NCBI GenBank assembly: GCA_004558865.1
Contig: SFCY01000105.1
Location: 1-7,925, forward strand
Source of the DNA: Bacteroidales bacterium
GTDB lineage: Bacteria > Bacteroidota > Bacteroidia > Bacteroidales > Bacteroidaceae
Direction of reading: 5' to 3'
DNA: 7,925 nt
Shown here piece after piece: positions 6,325-7,925 of the stretch. The notes beneath the pieces were generated by a model. The model saw only the letters and a list, made by a program, of their open reading frames with translations, was not told where the DNA came from and made no database searches. Made by a program: the position numbers and the translations under genes. Numbering within the stretch: position 1 is the stretch's first letter; every line of letters starts with the position of its first letter.

Positions 6325-7661
6325 ACGACGCGTACAAACCGCTCACTCTCTTTGAGCTTAACAGCTTGGTGAGGGAAGTGATGGAGACAACCCTCAGTCA
6401 TGCCTACTGGGTGGAGGCAGAGATAGCCGAGGTGCGTGAGGTCAGAGGGCACTGCTTCATGCAACTCGTGGAGAATGATCCATTCCGTCATACCCCCATC
6501 GCACGTGCCGACGCAAAATGTTGGGCTGCCCAATGGCTGAGACTTCGCCCAAAATTAGAAAATGTGACAGGGCAGAAGCTACAGGCTGGGATGAAAGTGC
6601 TGCTCGCCGTGACAGCACAGTTCCATCAGGCTTATGGGTTCTCTTGGATAGTCTCAGACATCGATCCCAACTACACACTCGGCCTCATGGCAAGGCGCAG
6701 AGCCGAAATCATTGCCAAGTTGAAGGAGGAGGGAGTGTTCGACATGCAGAAAGAACTCTCCCTTCCCCTCTTGCCCCAGCGTGTGGCCGTGGTTTCGTCT
6801 GCGGGTGCGGCCGGCTACGGTGACTTCTGCGCCCAACTTGGTGAGAATCCCTACCATCTGAAGTTTCAGACCACGCTCTTCCCCGCTACAATGCAAGGGG
6901 AACTGGTGGAGGGGAGTATCATCAATGCTCTGGACCAAATCTATGCCCGGAAGACGGATTTCGATGTGGTGGTCATCATCCGTGGAGGTGGGGCAACAAG
7001 TGATTTGAGTGGCTTCGACACGCTGGCCTTGGCCGAAAACGTGGCAAATTTCCCCATGCCCATCCTTACAGGCATTGGCCACCAGCGGGATGAAAGCATC
7101 CTCGACATGGTGGCCTACAAGAGTTTGAAAACTCCCACGGCTGTGGCCGCATTCCTTGTTGACCGCGTCAGTGGCCTTTATGAGCATATCATAGAGTTGG
7201 AGGAGTCCATGGCGCGCATTGTTCGGCAGAGATTGGATTTGGAGCGAATGCGTCTGGGGCGCATGGCCGAGAAGATTCCCCTATCCTACTCTTTGGTCAA
7301 GAGTCGTGGCCAACGACGGCTTGAACAGATGCAGATGTGCCTCGGTCAGGCTGCCAAGCTCGCCATCACTGCCCGGCTCGCCCGTCTGTCAGCCTTGGAG
7401 TCCTCGCTACCGCCCATGGTGAGAAACCTGATTCTGCAACAAGCACATCGGCTTGATACGCTCCAGCAAGAACTCAAGATGAACGACCCGGAGCTGATGC
7501 TTGCCAAAGGCTTCAGCATCACTACCCTTGAGGGGCGCATCCTCAGAGACGCTTCTTTCTTGATGTCTGGACATCGGGTCACAACACGACTTGAGAAGGG
7601 AGAATTTGACAGTATTGTAACAAACAAAAAAAATGAACATGAAACAGCCAACAACCTTTGA
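6321..7661 (+). CDS. xseA: Exodeoxyribonuclease VII large subunit
   Basis: XseA is the catalytic subunit of exonuclease VII (EC 3.1.11.6), a cytoplasmic enzyme that degrades single-stranded DNA from both ends into oligonucleotides and takes part in DNA repair. The 446 residues are close to the usual length (about 450). Residues about 8-115 form the nucleic-acid-binding OB fold (LTLFELNSLVREVM, YWVEAEIAEV). The catalytic domain follows with PQRVAVVSSAGAAGYGDF, RGGGATSDLSGFD beginning at Arg221, GIGHQRD at 251-257 with His254 and Asp257, and KTPTAVA at 270-276. A long helical region rich in Leu, Arg and Glu, expected to bind the small subunits, precedes the C-terminal motif LAKGFSITTLEGRILRDA. 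The ATG at 6321 overlaps the protease stop by four bases (ATGA), implying translational coupling. The last residues (KKNEHETANNL) are encoded in the overlap with xseB and just before it, and are unlikely to be functionally constrained. Confidence 0.96.
   Translation: MNDAYKPLTLFELNSLVREVMETTLSHAYWVEAEIAEVREVRGHCFMQLVENDPFRHTPIARADAKCWAAQWLRLRPKLENVTGQKLQAGMKVLLAVTAQFHQAYGFSWIVSDIDPNYTLGLMARRRAEIIAKLKEEGVFDMQKELSLPLLPQRVAVVSSAGAAGYGDFCAQLGENPYHLKFQTTLFPATMQGELVEGSIINALDQIYARKTDFDVVVIIRGGGATSDLSGFDTLALAENVANFPMPILTGIGHQRDESILDMVAYKSLKTPTAVAAFLVDRVSGLYEHIIELEESMARIVRQRLDLERMRLGRMAEKIPLSYSLVKSRGQRRLEQMQMCLGQAAKLAITARLARLSALESSLPPMVRNLILQQAHRLDTLQQELKMNDPELMLAKGFSITTLEGRILRDASFLMSGHRVTTRLEKGEFDSIVTNKKNEHETANNL
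7620..7632 (+). promoter_or_regulatory. A-rich translation leader for xseB
   Basis: The bases before the xseB ATG consist of A and C only and end in an A-run that continues into the start codon (eight A, 7626-7633). There is no Shine-Dalgarno sequence. A-rich, unstructured leaders of this kind commonly drive initiation in Bacteroidetes. The leader lies wholly inside the end of xseA, so translation of xseB is probably coupled to that of xseA. A second in-frame ATG (7639) could be used instead, removing only two residues. Confidence 0.4.
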
Positions 7662-7854
7662 GGAGGCAACGGCTCGCCTGGAGGCCATTGTGAGGAGAAT
7701 GGAAGATGGTCAACTCAATCTTGACGAAATCACTTCACAGCTCAAGGAAGCCAAGCAACTCGTGAAATTTTGTAGGGATAAGCTTACCAAGACCGAAAAA
7801 GAAGTCAACGATATCCTAAAAGATTCCTCTATCTCTCCTACGAAGGGGGAATAA
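7633..7854 (+). CDS. xseB: Exodeoxyribonuclease VII small subunit
   Basis: XseB is the small helical subunit; several copies bind the helical part of XseA to make active exonuclease VII. The 73-residue product carries the family pattern: TFEEATARLEAIVRRMEDG at 7-25, then QLNLDEITSQLKEAKQLVK, a conserved Cys at about 47 (FCRDKL), and TKTEKEVNDIL. This predicts two antiparallel helices with a turn around the M-E-D-G-Q-L segment. The tail (KDSSISPTKGE) is polar and probably disordered. The length is normal for the family. Its first 29 nt overlap the end of xseA in another frame, fitting coordinated synthesis of both subunits. It is the last gene visible; no clear terminator follows within the 71 remaining bases. 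Confidence 0.94.
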   Translation: MNMKQPTTFEEATARLEAIVRRMEDGQLNLDEITSQLKEAKQLVKFCRDKLTKTEKEVNDILKDSSISPTKGE

Positions 7855-7925
7855 GAGATTTGCTCCAATGTAAGGGAAATATGGTTTAATGGATATTTTC
7901 CGTGGATTGGATATGTTGTCTCATT

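Noticed and set aside
7859..7901. Weak promoter-like TTTG (7859-7862) with TATGGTTTA (7880-7888), and an AT-rich inverted repeat GGAAATAT / ATATTTTCC
   Set aside because: The -7 match needs an extra base and lacks the final G. The hairpin is weak, needs a bulge and has no following T-run.

Overview
The window looks like chromosomal DNA from a member of the Bacteroidales, most likely a fairly GC-rich Prevotella-type organism. The grounds are two promoter boxes of the Bacteroidetes type (TAnnTTTG, both continuing as TTTGCA), A-rich translation leaders without Shine-Dalgarno sequences, lipoprotein signal peptides followed by acidic residues, and protein families (DUF5689, the S8 protease subfamily, a plug-reduced TonB-dependent receptor) that I associate with Bacteroidales. 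All genes are on the plus strand. I see no rRNA, tRNA, CRISPR array, insertion sequence or phage gene.

Region 1 (about 89-4750) is one probable operon of three cell-envelope genes. It opens with a promoter at 89-96. The genes are an 843-residue outer-membrane beta-barrel receptor (127-2658), a two-OB-fold DUF5689 lipoprotein (2704-3537) and a two-module beta-sandwich lipoprotein resembling choice-of-anchor J proteins (3575-4690). Gaps between genes are only 45 and 37 nt, and a strong 13-bp intrinsic terminator ends the unit at 4712-4750. This resembles the receptor-plus-surface-lipoprotein architecture of Sus-type uptake systems, but no SusD-like protein is present. The ligand cannot be told from the sequence.

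Region 2 (4751-4905) is a short intergenic segment. It holds a doubtful 30-codon hydrophobic ORF and the promoter of the next operon at 4875-4882.

Region 3 (4906-7854) is a tightly packed second operon: an exported S8 (subtilisin-type) serine protease, then xseA and xseB, the large and small subunits of exodeoxyribonuclease VII. The protease stop and the xseA start share ATGA. xseA and xseB overlap by 29 nt around a run of eight A residues. The two nuclease subunits form one enzyme. Why an exported protease shares their transcript is not obvious.

The last 71 bases (7855-7925) hold no gene I can support. Overall this is mostly ordinary Bacteroidales envelope and housekeeping DNA. The least understood part is the three-gene surface cassette.
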